From: Planctomycetaceae bacterium
GTDB taxonomy: Bacteria; Planctomycetota; PLA2
Length of the DNA: 36,770 nucleotides
Direction: 5' to 3'
NCBI GenBank assembly: GCA_011525755.1
Contig: WYBS01000007.1
Span: 1 to 36,770 of the forward strand
Shown here: piece after piece, positions 1 through 8,332 of the stretch
How the letters are laid out: each line of letters opens with the position of its first letter
Numbering within the stretch: the stretch's first letter is position 1
Translations under genes and position numbers: made by a program
The notes under the pieces: generated by a model
What the model was told of the DNA's origin: nothing
Databases searched by the model: none
What the model saw: the letters and a program-made list of their open reading frames with translations, nothing else

Positions 1-187
1 CCTCCGCGACGAGCCGCGCGATCGTCGTCTTGCCGGAGCCGGGCGGCCCCCAGAGGATGAACGACGGCAGCCGCCTCGCCTCGATCGCGGCGCGCAGCGG
101 CGAGCCCTTGCCGATGACGGCGTCCTGCCCGACCACGTCGTCGAGGCGCTTGGGGCGGAGGCGTTCGGCCAAGGGGGCGAACGTCAT
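1..187 (-). CDS. rarA: Replication-associated recombination protein A (RarA/MgsA), N-terminal part
   Basis: Only the first 62 codons are inside the window; the gene runs off the left edge. The translation opens with an L-A-E-R-L-R-P-K-x-L-D-D-V-V-G-Q block, followed by a Walker A motif GPPGSGKT at residues 47-54. That order is characteristic of the RarA/MgsA/WRNIP1 clamp-loader-like AAA+ ATPases, which act at stalled replication forks. The N-terminal block separates it from RuvB and DnaX. The start is ATG at 187, overlapping the stop of the upstream lipoprotein gene in an ATGA, so the two are probably co-translated. The identification is good, but the ATPase core and the oligomerisation domain cannot be checked. 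Confidence 0.85.
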   Translation of the reverse strand, partial: MTFAPLAERLRPKRLDDVVGQDAVIGKGSPLRAAIEARRLPSFILWGPPGSGKTTIARLVAE

Positions 188-666
188 CGGCTCTTCTCGG
201 GGGGGGCATGGGGGGCCGAGCCGAGCCGCTCGCGGAGGATCTCCGCGCAGTCGTCCATGCCCTCGGTCAGGACCATGCCGTTCGGATCCACGAGGTAGAC
301 GGGCGCGTGCTCGGGCGATCCGACCCCCCACCGCTCGAAGGCCGCGTCGCCCTTCGCCTGGATCGCGTACGGGGCGCCGTGCTCCTCCGCGAAGCGCTTC
401 GCGTCGTCGTCCGAGGCGCGCGTGATCGCGATCACGTCGACGCCCTTCGGCCCGAACTCCTGCTCAAGCGCCTTCAGCCCCGCGACGCGCGCGACCGACC
501 GCCCGCCGTCCGTCGCGAAGAAGGTCACGACCTGCCAGTCGCGCGCGGGCGGCTTCCCGGAGATCCACGTGCCGCCGTCGATCCGGGGCGCGGGCTCGTG
601 CGTGAAGTCCTTGTTGAGGAGCGCCTTGCAGCCGGCGAGGGCGAGGAGCAGGAAGGCGGCGCGCAC
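184..666 (-). CDS. Thioredoxin-fold (TlpA/AhpC-like) lipoprotein lacking the CXXC motif
   Basis: A 160-aa exported protein starting at GTG 666. Its signal peptide ends in the lipobox L-A-G-C, with the lipid cysteine at residue 13. The remainder has the TlpA/redoxin layout: a beta strand 'WQVVTFFAT', a helix, 'GVDVIAITRASDDDAKRFAEE', and late in the domain A-P-V-Y-L-V-D-P-N-G, which carries the usual cis-proline. Where active members have W-x-x-C-x-x-C, this protein reads A-T-D-G-G-R-S (residues 51-57), so it has no redox cysteines. It is probably a non-catalytic or binding member, anchored to a membrane. Its stop overlaps the rarA start. The fold assignment is inferred from motif order. Confidence 0.7.
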   Translation of the reverse strand: MRAAFLLLALAGCKALLNKDFTHEPAPRIDGGTWISGKPPARDWQVVTFFATDGGRSVARVAGLKALEQEFGPKGVDVIAITRASDDDAKRFAEEHGAPYAIQAKGDAAFERWGVGSPEHAPVYLVDPNGMVLTEGMDDCAEILRERLGSAPHAPPEKSR

Positions 667-744
667 GGCCCGGATTCTAGCGCAGCGGAATACGGCGCCC
701 GAATCCCGGTAGTGCGGGCCGCGCGGCTCGGGCATCATGGCGGC

Positions 745-1827
745 ATGGTCGAGCGAGCGCTCCCGAGCCCCTCCGAGATGCACGCGGCCCTCACGGCGCG
801 CGACCCGTCCTACGAGGGCGTCTTCTACACGGGCGTGAAGACGACGGGGATCTTCTGCCGGCCGACGTGCCCGGCGAAGCGGCCGCGGCCGGAGAACGTG
901 GAGTTCTTCCCGACCGCGCACGACGCGCTGCTCGCGGGGTTCCGTCCCTGCCGCCGCTGCCGTCCGATGGAGCCCCGGGGCGAGCGGCCCGAGTGGGTCG
1001 CGGCGCTCCTCGACGAGGTCGAGAGGGACCCGTCCCGGCGCTGGCGCGACCGGGATCTCCGCGCGCGCGGGCTCGAGCCCCTCCGCGTGCGCCGCTGGTT
1101 CAAGAGGAACCACCGGCTCACGTTCCACAAGTACAGCCGCGCGCGACGGCTCGCGACGGCGCTCGGCCGGATCCGGAAGGGCGACGGCGTGACGAACGCC
1201 GCGTTCGCGAGCGGCTACGGGTCGCTGAGCGGGTTCCACGAGGCGTTCGGCAAGCTGCTCGGGAAGAGCCCGACGGCGGCGAAAGGCGCGCCGCTGCTCA
1301 CGGTCACGCGGATCGCGACGCCGCTCGGCCCGATGGTCGCGGCGGCGGACGAGCGCGCGCTCTTCCTGCTCGAGTTCGCGGACCGCCGCATGCTCGAGAC
1401 CCAGCTCAGGACGCTCCGCCGCCGCCTCGGCTGCGCGTTCGCGCCGGGCACGAACGCGGTGCTCGACCGCACCGCGAGGGAGCTCGCGGAGTACTTCGCC
1501 GGCGACCGCCTCCGGTTCGGCGTGCCGGTCGAGACGCCGGGCACCGAGTTCCAGAACTCCGTATGGGACCATCTCGCGCGGATCCCGGGCGGCGAGACGG
1601 TCACGTACGGCGCGGTGGCGAAGGACCTCGGCCGCGCGGCGGCGGTGCGCGCGGTCGCGCGCGCGGTCGGCGACAACCGGATCGCGATCCTCGTCCCGTG
1701 CCACCGGGTCGTCGGGTCCGACGGGAACCTCACGGGCTACGGCGGCGGACTCTGGCGCAAGCGGCGGCTGCTCGAGCTGGAGTCGGGAGGGGCGGGGGGA
1801 ACCCGGCGCGCCCCCGGAGCCCCCTGA
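745..1827 (+). CDS. ada: Bifunctional Ada: methylphosphotriester / O6-methylguanine-DNA methyltransferase and transcriptional activator
   Basis: A 360-aa full-length Ada. The N-terminal zinc domain has C38, C42, C69 and C72, the same positions as in E. coli Ada; C38 is the methyl acceptor from phosphotriesters. Residues about 85-180 form the AraC-type helix-turn-helix region (R-R-W-F-K-R-N-H-x-L-T-F-H-K-Y-x-R-A-R-R-L). Residues about 185-345 are the suicidal methyltransferase domain, with the P-C-H-R active site at C319 and the following V-V-G-x-x-G-x-L-x-G-Y-x-G-G. The ATG at 745 gives exactly the family N-terminus. The gene is divergent from the lipoprotein/rarA pair across 78 bp, so auto-activation by methylated Ada could affect that region. 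All key residues are present. Confidence 0.96.
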   Translation: MVERALPSPSEMHAALTARDPSYEGVFYTGVKTTGIFCRPTCPAKRPRPENVEFFPTAHDALLAGFRPCRRCRPMEPRGERPEWVAALLDEVERDPSRRWRDRDLRARGLEPLRVRRWFKRNHRLTFHKYSRARRLATALGRIRKGDGVTNAAFASGYGSLSGFHEAFGKLLGKSPTAAKGAPLLTVTRIATPLGPMVAAADERALFLLEFADRRMLETQLRTLRRRLGCAFAPGTNAVLDRTARELAEYFAGDRLRFGVPVETPGTEFQNSVWDHLARIPGGETVTYGAVAKDLGRAAAVRAVARAVGDNRIAILVPCHRVVGSDGNLTGYGGGLWRKRRLLELESGGAGGTRRAPGAP

Positions 1828-1853
1828 AATCGCCACGGTAGAATCCCGCGCGC

Positions 1854-2885
1854 ATGTACCAGACGCGCAGGCTCCTGAAGCGCACGCTTCGCGTCCGCTA
1901 CCCGAAGGGACAGGGCCGGATCGCCCTCCGCACCGAGCTCGACTGGGACAAGGACGTCGAGCCGAAGTCCGTCTCGCGCGACGGGACGACCTTTACGTTC
2001 GCCCTCGAGGCGCGGCGGCCGTTCCTCTACTTCAAGCCCGTCCTGCGCTCGGAGGACGGCGTGCGCTGGGCCGTCGGCGCCAACAAGCTCGCGCTCATGA
2101 CCGCGGAGGGGCACCGGGACGTGTACCCGTGGTTCGAGGGCCCCGCGACGGGGTCGTTCTCGCCGCTCGTCGAGATCGACTCGAGGATCCTCGGCCGGAA
2201 GCACCTCGTGCGCGCGTACCTGCCTCCCGGCTACGGGGCGAACGCGCTCCGGCGCTACCCCGTGCTCTACATGCAGGACGGGAGGAACCTCTTCTTCCCG
2301 GAGGAGGCGTTCGGCGGGCAGGAGTGGCAGGTGGACGAGGCGATCGGGCTCCTCGACGCGATGGGCGCCGCGGATGCCGCCGTCGTCGTCGGCATCCACT
2401 CCGGGGACCGCGTGCGCGACTACACGAAGCGCGGCTACGAGGCGTACGCGCGGTCGGTCGTGCGCGAGGTCAAGCCCGTCGTGGACCGGACGCTGCACGT
2501 CGCGGAGGGGCCCAGGGGAACCGGCGTGATCGGCTCGTCGCTCGGCGGCGTGGTGTCGTTCTACATGGCGTGGGAGTACCCCGAGGTGTTCGGCTTCGCG
2601 GCGTGCATGTCGAGCACGTTCTCGCACGCGGATGACCTGATCGACCGCGTGCTCACGGAGCGGAAGCGGAAGACGAAGTTCTATCTCGACAGCGGATGGC
2701 CGGGCGACAACTACGAGGTGACGTTCGCGATGGCGATGGCGCTCGAGCGGCGCGGCTACCGGGTGCGCGAGGAGTTCCTGCACCTCGTGTTCCCGCTCGA
2801 TGCGCACGACGAGCGCGCGTGGGGCCGGCGGCTGCACCTGCCGCTCCAGCTCGCGCTCGGGCGGCCGGCGACGGGGAGGCGCTGA
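1854..2885 (+). CDS. Esterase D/Fes-type alpha/beta hydrolase
   Basis: A 343-aa protein of the esterase PF00756 type. Residues about 100-343 form the hydrolase: 'RAYLPPGY' and 'YPVLYMQDGRN' lead in, followed by the nucleophile elbow G-S-S-L-G (Ser229). Near the C-terminus is H-D-E-R-A-W-x-x-R-L, whose H318 matches the catalytic histidine (compare H-x-x-x-x-W in this family). Residues 1-100 resemble the small beta domain found before many such esterases. No signal peptide is seen, so it is probably cytoplasmic. It starts 26 bp after ada and ends in a TGATG overlap with the next gene. The substrate cannot be told; relatives cleave siderophore, feruloyl or S-formylglutathione esters. Confidence 0.82.
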   Translation: MYQTRRLLKRTLRVRYPKGQGRIALRTELDWDKDVEPKSVSRDGTTFTFALEARRPFLYFKPVLRSEDGVRWAVGANKLALMTAEGHRDVYPWFEGPATGSFSPLVEIDSRILGRKHLVRAYLPPGYGANALRRYPVLYMQDGRNLFFPEEAFGGQEWQVDEAIGLLDAMGAADAAVVVGIHSGDRVRDYTKRGYEAYARSVVREVKPVVDRTLHVAEGPRGTGVIGSSLGGVVSFYMAWEYPEVFGFAACMSSTFSHADDLIDRVLTERKRKTKFYLDSGWPGDNYEVTFAMAMALERRGYRVREEFLHLVFPLDAHDERAWGRRLHLPLQLALGRPATGRR

Positions 2886-3421
2886 TGGGCTCGTTCACGA
2901 AGGAGCAGGTCGAGGCGGCGAACCGGTTCGTCGACGCGACGATCGGCGCGCTTCAGGACGCGAAGGGCGTGCACGCGGAGACCGCGGTCGCCGCGGCGGC
3001 GCGCATGGCGGGGACGTTCCTGCTGCGCTCGTTCGGCCTGCCGCTCGACGGGATCGAGCCCGGCCAGGTCGTGCTGTCCGACAAGGCGAACGAGGAGGGG
3101 CCGCATCTCGTGGGCATCCTCGCGGGCGTGCTCGCGAACGTGGGCGTCGCGCTCGACCGCGGGAAGCTCGCGCACGAGCCGGGCGAGGATTCGAGGCCGC
3201 TTCTCGGGTTCCTCGAGACGCAACGGAAGCTCGACCCCCGCTACGCGGCGATCCGGGAGAGCCTCGGCCTCTCGCTCAAGGAGGCGGCGGAGTCCGCGGC
3301 CGCGGCGGCGGCGCTGCTGATCGGGCGGACGACGGAGGTGATGGACCCGCACACGGGCTTCCACATCGCCGCGTACGGCTTCGTCGAGGGCGCGAAGACG
3401 GCGCCGGGTCCCGCCGCGTGA
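2885..3421 (+). CDS. Unrecognised 178-aa protein co-translated with the esterase
   Basis: The ATG at 2885 shares one base with the esterase stop (TGATG), which sets the start and implies translational coupling. The product is helical and alanine-rich, without a signal peptide or clear membrane span. It contains a block 'GPHLVGILAGVLANVGVALD', then 'GEDSRPLLGFLETQRKLDPRYAAI' and a C-terminal 'GFHIAAYGFVEGAKTAP'. I do not recognise the family. The position suggests work together with the esterase or in the same small operon; nothing in the sequence indicates an enzyme active site. Confidence 0.75.
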   Translation: MGSFTKEQVEAANRFVDATIGALQDAKGVHAETAVAAAARMAGTFLLRSFGLPLDGIEPGQVVLSDKANEEGPHLVGILAGVLANVGVALDRGKLAHEPGEDSRPLLGFLETQRKLDPRYAAIRESLGLSLKEAAESAAAAAALLIGRTTEVMDPHTGFHIAAYGFVEGAKTAPGPAA

Positions 3422-3458
3422 AATCGGGAGGGCACCCGGGAACCCGCGGCCTCGCCAC

Positions 3459-3926
3459 GTGCTATCCTCGGGCATTCGGCGCCCTACGCTCTTCCTGATC
3501 TGCGGCCTTCCCGGCTCGGGCAAGACCACGCTGGCGAGGAAGCTCGAGGAGGAGCGCCGCGCGGTGCGCCTGACCCCGGACGAATGGCTCTGGACGCTGT
3601 TCGGCGGCGACCGCGAGCGGGCGGACGCGCACAGGGCATCGATCGAGGGGCTCCAGTGGGAGGTCGCGGCGCGAGCGCTCGGTGAGGGCGCCGACGTGGT
3701 GCTCGACTGGGGCTTCTGGTCCCGCGCCGAGCGCGACGACTACCGCTTGCGCGCGCGGGCGCTCGGCGCGCGCACGGAGGTCCGGTTCCTCCACGCGACG
3801 GCTGCCGAGCTGCGCGAGCGCCTCGCGGCCCGGCGAGGCATCGCCGGAGCATTCCGCGTTTCGGAGGACGAGCTGATCTCGTGGTCGGACGCGTTCGAGC
3901 CGCCCGCGCCGGACGAGTCCGGGTAG
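3459..3926 (+). CDS. P-loop kinase-like ATP-binding protein (AAA_33 / zeta-toxin-like family)
   Basis: A 155-aa protein with Walker A G-L-P-G-S-G-K-T at residues 16-23 directly after the first beta strand 'TLFLICG'. Next come a switch-like 'LTPDEWLWTLFGG' and 'VVLDWGFWSRAERD', the D-x-G motif typical of the AAA_33/shikimate-kinase-like group, and an arginine-rich lid with 'RERLAARRG'. Members include polynucleotide kinases, zeta toxins and small-molecule phosphotransferases, so the substrate is open. The start is GTG at 3459, the only plausible start before the P-loop; no strong ribosome-binding site is seen. The neighbour on the right is convergent. Confidence 0.8.
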   Translation: MLSSGIRRPTLFLICGLPGSGKTTLARKLEEERRAVRLTPDEWLWTLFGGDRERADAHRASIEGLQWEVAARALGEGADVVLDWGFWSRAERDDYRLRARALGARTEVRFLHATAAELRERLAARRGIAGAFRVSEDELISWSDAFEPPAPDESG

Positions 3927-4089
3927 GCGTGGGGATGGCGTGCGCGCGCGCCTGCTTCGCCGGCAGGTTGTGCGGGTGCCGACCGTCGCACGCGTCGGGC
4001 CCTAGACCGAACCGCGCGAACGAGGGACCCCGGGGTCCGCACCTTCCCTTCCTAACCCGTTGCCCCCCCCGGAGATACGTCCGAGGGAC

Positions 4090-4120
4090 CGTGTACCCGG
4101 TACGCGGTACGCGCTACACG
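4090..4120. terminator. Hairpin at a convergent gene junction
   Basis: CGTGTA at 4090-4095 pairs with TACACG at 4115-4120. The loop between them contains two copies of GGTACGC. It sits between the kinase gene and the convergent DUF1501 gene and overlaps the latter's stop codon. There is no T tract, so it is at best a weak or Rho-assisted terminator; it could be a chance palindrome. Confidence 0.3.
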
Positions 4121-5304
4121 AACGGCAGGGGGGCGTACGCGGCGCCGAGGACCGCGCGCGCGTCGGCGTTGAGCCAGCGCTCAAGCACCGTCGCGTACAC
4201 CTGGCGGAAGTCCGTGTGGTGCTTCAGGTCGCCCTGGTCGAGGTCGGCGAGCGACGGGTGCGCGCCCTTGAGCCCGCCCTTCACGCGACCCCCCATCACG
4301 AAGAGCGGCGCCGCCGTCCCGTGGTCCGTGCCGAGCGAGCGGTTCTCCTCCACCCGCCGGCCGAACTCCGAGTACGTCATCAGGAGCACCCGCCTGTCGA
4401 GGCCCTTCGCCTTCAGGTCCGCCTGGAACGCCGCCAGCGCGTCGCCGAGCGTCTTCAGCAGGACCGCGTGCGCGTTCGCCTGCCGCGAGTGCGTGTCGAA
4501 CCCCGAGAGCCTCACCGCGTACACCCGCGCCGGCAAGCCGCCCTCGACGAGCCTCGCGACCTGCCACAGCCGCCGCGCGAGATCCGTGTCGGGATACCCC
4601 GCGGCGTCCCCGCTTCCGAGCGCCTTCTCGAGACGCTCCGCGGTCCTGTACGCCGTCTCCGCGGCGCGCCGCACGTGCTCGAGAACCCCCTCGCGCGGGC
4701 GCGCGACGAGCGCCTCGAGCAGCTCCTTGTTGCCGCGCACGCGGAAGCCCTCCGCGTCGGCGACCGCCGGCACGACGACGCGCTCGCCCGTGAGCGCGAG
4801 CGAGAGCGGCGCCGGGTCGAGCTGGAGCGCGGGCACCTCGCCCTCGTCCATCCGGTCCAGCGCGCGCCCGGCCCAGCCGCTCCACCGCTCGGGTGTCGTC
4901 GTGAACGCCGTGTGCCAGATGTCGGTCGACGTGAAGTGGCTCCGCGACGAGTCCCTGTACCCGACGCCCTGCACGATCGCAAGCGCGCCCTCGTCCCACG
5001 CGCCGCGCAGCGCCGCGAGCGACGGGTGGAGCCCGATCGAGTCCGAAAGCTCCACCGGGTTCTTCACGCCGATCCCGGGCCGCGCGCGGTGGTAGAGATC
5101 GTCCGCGTACGGCACGACGGTGTTGAGCCCGTCGTTGCCGCCGTCGAGCCGAACGAGCACGAGCACCTCGTCGCCGCCGCCGGCCGCCCACTCAGCCCGG
5201 GCGAAGAGCCCCGGCAGCGTCGCGGCCGCGGGGAACGCGAGGGCGCCCTTCAGGAAGGCGCGCCTGCTGCAACAGGATGAGGGGGGGGTCGGGGGGCCGC
5301 TCAT
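4114..5304 (-). CDS. DUF1501 protein with Tat signal
   Basis: A 396-aa exported protein. The N-terminus has a twin-arginine motif S-R-R-A-F-L-K (RR at residues 14-15) followed by a hydrophobic stretch, indicating folded export. The body shows DUF1501 hallmarks: 'RLDGGNDGLNTVVPY', 'LHPSLAALRGAWDEGALAIVQGVGY', 'FDTHSRQ', 'YSEFGRRVEEN' and 'GTDHGTAAPLFVMGG'. This is the alkaline-phosphatase/sulfatase-like fold with a C-terminal D-H-G-T-A metal-site motif. Its biochemical role is unknown. The ATG at 5304 overlaps the stop of the DUF1800 gene in an ATGA, and the DUF1800-DUF1501 pairing is widespread in many phyla. Confidence 0.92.
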   Translation of the reverse strand: MSGPPTPPSSCCSRRAFLKGALAFPAAATLPGLFARAEWAAGGGDEVLVLVRLDGGNDGLNTVVPYADDLYHRARPGIGVKNPVELSDSIGLHPSLAALRGAWDEGALAIVQGVGYRDSSRSHFTSTDIWHTAFTTTPERWSGWAGRALDRMDEGEVPALQLDPAPLSLALTGERVVVPAVADAEGFRVRGNKELLEALVARPREGVLEHVRRAAETAYRTAERLEKALGSGDAAGYPDTDLARRLWQVARLVEGGLPARVYAVRLSGFDTHSRQANAHAVLLKTLGDALAAFQADLKAKGLDRRVLLMTYSEFGRRVEENRSLGTDHGTAAPLFVMGGRVKGGLKGAHPSLADLDQGDLKHHTDFRQVYATVLERWLNADARAVLGAAYAPLPFV

Positions 5305-6503
5305 GACAGGTGCGCCTCCGGAAGGGAGAGAAGGGCGTGCGCGAAGTCGTTGCCCGCGCCGGCGAGACGCGCTCGATCCTCGGGGCCCGGCGGCTGGCCG
5401 CAGAGAGCCGCGACGACCCCGTCGCCCTTCGCCGGGAACCGGAGCCTCCGCCCGGCGTCCACGCGGGAGAGCCACGTCGCGGTGTTGATCCACGCGAGGT
5501 GCCCCGGCCACCCCTTCACGTTCGGGGGCGCGAGGAGATCCTGCCCCATCGCGCGCAGGTCGCCCTGGGCCGCCGCCGCGTCGAGGCGGCCGCCGGACAC
5601 GCGCACCGCGGTCACCACGAACTCGATCGGCGACTTCACGAGCGCGCCCCGGCTCCCGTGGAAGAGCGCCGAGGCGAAGAGGACCTCGAGGCACTCGCCG
5701 ATCCGGTACCCGCGCGAGCGCAGCACCTCGCCGAAGGCCTCGACATCCGCCGCGGAGGGCTCGGGCACGACGAAGAACTGGAGCAGCTTCCGCGCGAGGA
5801 AGCGGCCGCACGCGGGCTGCGACAGCGCGATCCGGCAGACGTCGTCGCCGTTCCACGCCCCCCGGACCCCCAGCACCTCCTTCTCGCCGTCGTCGTGGAG
5901 CCGCGCCGAGAAGTGGTAGCGGTCCGCGAGGATGTGCCAGCCGGTGAAGGCCCTTGCCGCCTCCTTGATGTCGCTCTCCGCGTAGTTGCCCTCGCCGAGC
6001 GTGAAGAGCTCGAAGAGCTCGCGGGCGTAGTTCTCGTTCGGGTGGCCCTTCGAGTTGGTCTCGTTGTCGAGCCAGCGGATCATCGCGGGGTCGCGCGTGA
6101 CCGCGCCGAGGAGATCCGCGAAGGCCCCGAGGCCGCGTTCGAGGAAGATCCTGTACTGCCGCGCCATCCACGAAGGCTCGTTGACCTTGAGCACGCTCGT
6201 CGCGAAGTGCCCGTGCCAGAAGAGCGCGAGCTTCTCCCGGAGCTGGTGCTCGCAGCGGACCATCCGCTGGAGGAAGTAGGCGCGGATCGCGTCCACCTTG
6301 CCCGTGCCGACGACCTGCGCGTAGATCGAGTCCATCTCCGCCGCGGCCTCGTCCTTCGCCGGACCGCGCACGATCGCCTTCGCGGCCCCGGCGGCGCCGA
6401 GCCTCGCGGTCTCCGCGATGCGGGCCTCGGGCGCGCCGAAGCCCGCGCGCCGCCAGAGGTGCGCGGCCGCGTCGAAGTCGAAGGGGCCGTCAAAGGGCTT
6501 CAC
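5301..6503 (-). CDS. DUF1800 protein
   Basis: A 400-aa protein starting at GTG 6503, which overlaps the upstream stop as GTGA. Family landmarks are 'HLWRRAGFGA' at residues 15-24, 'REKLALFWHGHFATS', 'NENYARELFELFTLGEGNY', 'EAARAFTGW' and 'PPNVKGWPGHLAWINTATWLSR' near the end. DUF1800 proteins almost always precede a DUF1501 partner and are thought to act with it outside the cytoplasm; the activity is not established. No signal peptide is obvious, so it may be exported with its Tat partner. The coupling GTGA/ATGA makes this the middle gene of a three-gene translational unit. Confidence 0.92.
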   Translation of the reverse strand: MKPFDGPFDFDAAAHLWRRAGFGAPEARIAETARLGAAGAAKAIVRGPAKDEAAAEMDSIYAQVVGTGKVDAIRAYFLQRMVRCEHQLREKLALFWHGHFATSVLKVNEPSWMARQYRIFLERGLGAFADLLGAVTRDPAMIRWLDNETNSKGHPNENYARELFELFTLGEGNYAESDIKEAARAFTGWHILADRYHFSARLHDDGEKEVLGVRGAWNGDDVCRIALSQPACGRFLARKLLQFFVVPEPSAADVEAFGEVLRSRGYRIGECLEVLFASALFHGSRGALVKSPIEFVVTAVRVSGGRLDAAAAQGDLRAMGQDLLAPPNVKGWPGHLAWINTATWLSRVDAGRRLRFPAKGDGVVAALCGQPPGPEDRARLAGAGNDFAHALLSLPEAHLS

Positions 6504-8197
6504 TTCGCGCCCTCTGCACCCCCCAGCCGCACGTCGAGGGCGAGCGCGAAGATCCCCTCGCCCTCCTCCGCGGTGAAGGACACGCTCTTCACGTGCCGCG
6601 CGAGGTCGAGGAGGAGGTCGATCTTCTTCTCGGCGGTGGCGCGGTCGTCGCCCTTCTTGAGCATGGTGTCGGCGACGAGCGCCTCGCGGTTCTCGGCGAG
6701 GCTCTCGCGCGCCGCGGCGGCCCTGAGCCAGAGACCCGCGTTGACGCCTTCGCCCGCGGGCGCGGTCTTCCCGCGGCCGTCGATCAGCTGCTTCACGATG
6801 CCGGGCGAGGTCGCGAGGACGTAGTGGCCGTCGACGAGCGCGGCGGACGGCTCGAAGTTGTAGCGGATCGGCAGGCCCTGGCTCGCCTCCAGCTCGCCCT
6901 TGCTCGGCGGGAGGTAGCGCGCGAACTGCACGAGCACGCCGTCGTACATCTCCGTGTAGGTCATGAACGAGCTCGTCATCATGCCCTGCGTCGCGTTGAC
7001 GATGCCGATGCCCGTCTGGAACGCGACCTGGAGCTTCGTCGCCATCTCCTCCGTCGCGGCGACCGGGAAGAGGAAGGCCATCTGCGGCAGCCTGATCGCC
7101 GGCGCGGGCGCGTCCTTCGGCCACGCGCGGCGCGTCGCGAGGAAGCTCATCTCGTCGCCCTTGAGGCTCGGGAGGAACTGCTCGACGAAGTCCATGCCGC
7201 CGGTCAGGTTGCCGAAGTTGGTCTCGAACTCGACGAGCTTCGGGATCTCGCGCTCGGCGACGAGCGCGTCGCGGTTGCTCCAGAGCGCGGGGAGGCTCCG
7301 GTGCAGGCGCACGAGGCCGATCGTTTCCTCCGGCACCGCGAACGGGAAGGGCTCGAGCGTGCCCATGTAGGCGTCGCGGACGGCGGGCGGGAGCTCCGCG
7401 GGCACGGGCGCGACCGCGCGCGCCGCGAGGCGAAGGCCGTCGCCGTCGCGCGCGAGGTCGAGGCGGAGCGCTGCCCACGGCGCCTCGGCGCCGACGTGGC
7501 CGACCATGCCGCCGATGAGCGCCTGCCCGACATCCTTCGCCTTCTCGCTCTTGCGGCCGGGCGCGTGCGCCGCGAGGTCGACGAACGCGAACGCGTCGCC
7601 CCGTCCCGCGGCGCGGCGCGCCTCTTCCAGACGCCCGTCCCCCTCGAGCCCCTCGGCGGCGCGGCCGCGGACGGCGCCCGCGAGGATCTGGTCGGTGCTC
7701 ACGGCGAGGACGTCGCCGTCGATGCAGACGAACGCGGGGCCGAGCTGCCAGAGCGCGGGGAGCGTCCCGTCGGCGGGCACGACGACCGCGCGCTGCTGTT
7801 TCGCGAGGATCTCCGCGCCCTTGAGGATCTGCTCCGCCGCCTTCGGGTCCACGCGGGCGAGCAACAGCAGGCGCTGCGGCGAGCCGTACGCCGCCGCGGC
7901 GATCTCGCTGCCCGCGATCGCGCGGAAGAGGCCTTGGAAGTCGTGCCCGGTGGCGCCCTTCACGAACGCCTCGGCGAGAAGCGCCTGCGCCATCTGCGGC
8001 GAGGCGAGCGCCTGCTTCAGGCCCGCGCTGTCCCTGAGCGCAAGGGCGAGCGGCGACGCGAGCACGTCGTCGAGCTTTCTCCCGAGGTTCCTCGCCTCGA
8101 AGTAGGCGGTCGCGCCCTTCGGGAACCGGTCGGCGAGCGCCGCCTCCTCGGCCGCGACCGGAAGAGCGAGGACGAGAAGGATCGCCGCGAGACGCAT
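6500..8197 (-). CDS. Exported 565-aa protein (DUF3352-like), first gene of the DUF1800/DUF1501 unit
   Basis: It begins at ATG 8197, six bases after a GGAGGT ribosome-binding site, with a Sec signal peptide (MRLAAILLVLALPVAA). The mature protein starts 'LADRFPKGATAYFEARNLGRKLDDVLASPL', resembling the 'P.dT..Y.....' opening of DUF3352-type extracellular proteins that measure or store per-sample values. Later repeats of 'LVDGHYVLATSPGIVKQLIDG' and 'FALALDVRLG' fit that type. The assignment is tentative. No catalytic motif is visible. It overlaps DUF1800 by GTGA, so the three proteins are made together, and it may be a periplasmic partner of the DUF1800/DUF1501 pair. Confidence 0.72.
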   Translation of the reverse strand: MRLAAILLVLALPVAAEEAALADRFPKGATAYFEARNLGRKLDDVLASPLALALRDSAGLKQALASPQMAQALLAEAFVKGATGHDFQGLFRAIAGSEIAAAAYGSPQRLLLLARVDPKAAEQILKGAEILAKQQRAVVVPADGTLPALWQLGPAFVCIDGDVLAVSTDQILAGAVRGRAAEGLEGDGRLEEARRAAGRGDAFAFVDLAAHAPGRKSEKAKDVGQALIGGMVGHVGAEAPWAALRLDLARDGDGLRLAARAVAPVPAELPPAVRDAYMGTLEPFPFAVPEETIGLVRLHRSLPALWSNRDALVAEREIPKLVEFETNFGNLTGGMDFVEQFLPSLKGDEMSFLATRRAWPKDAPAPAIRLPQMAFLFPVAATEEMATKLQVAFQTGIGIVNATQGMMTSSFMTYTEMYDGVLVQFARYLPPSKGELEASQGLPIRYNFEPSAALVDGHYVLATSPGIVKQLIDGRGKTAPAGEGVNAGLWLRAAAARESLAENREALVADTMLKKGDDRATAEKKIDLLLDLARHVKSVSFTAEEGEGIFALALDVRLGGAEGAK

Positions 8198-8332
8198 GCC
8201 AGCACCTCCAAGGACCTCTTAACGGCAACGCGAAGGGGATGCCACGGGGGTCCGGCCTCCCGGGCGGGCTCGCGCCGGTGCGGTGTGCGGAATACTTACG
8301 CGGTGGGAAGCAGAGGGGGGCCGTGGGCCGAT

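Noticed and set aside
4060-5280. Long plus-strand frames across the DUF1501 gene
   Set aside because: Antisense to a clearly recognised DUF1501 protein; no motif, no ribosome-binding site.
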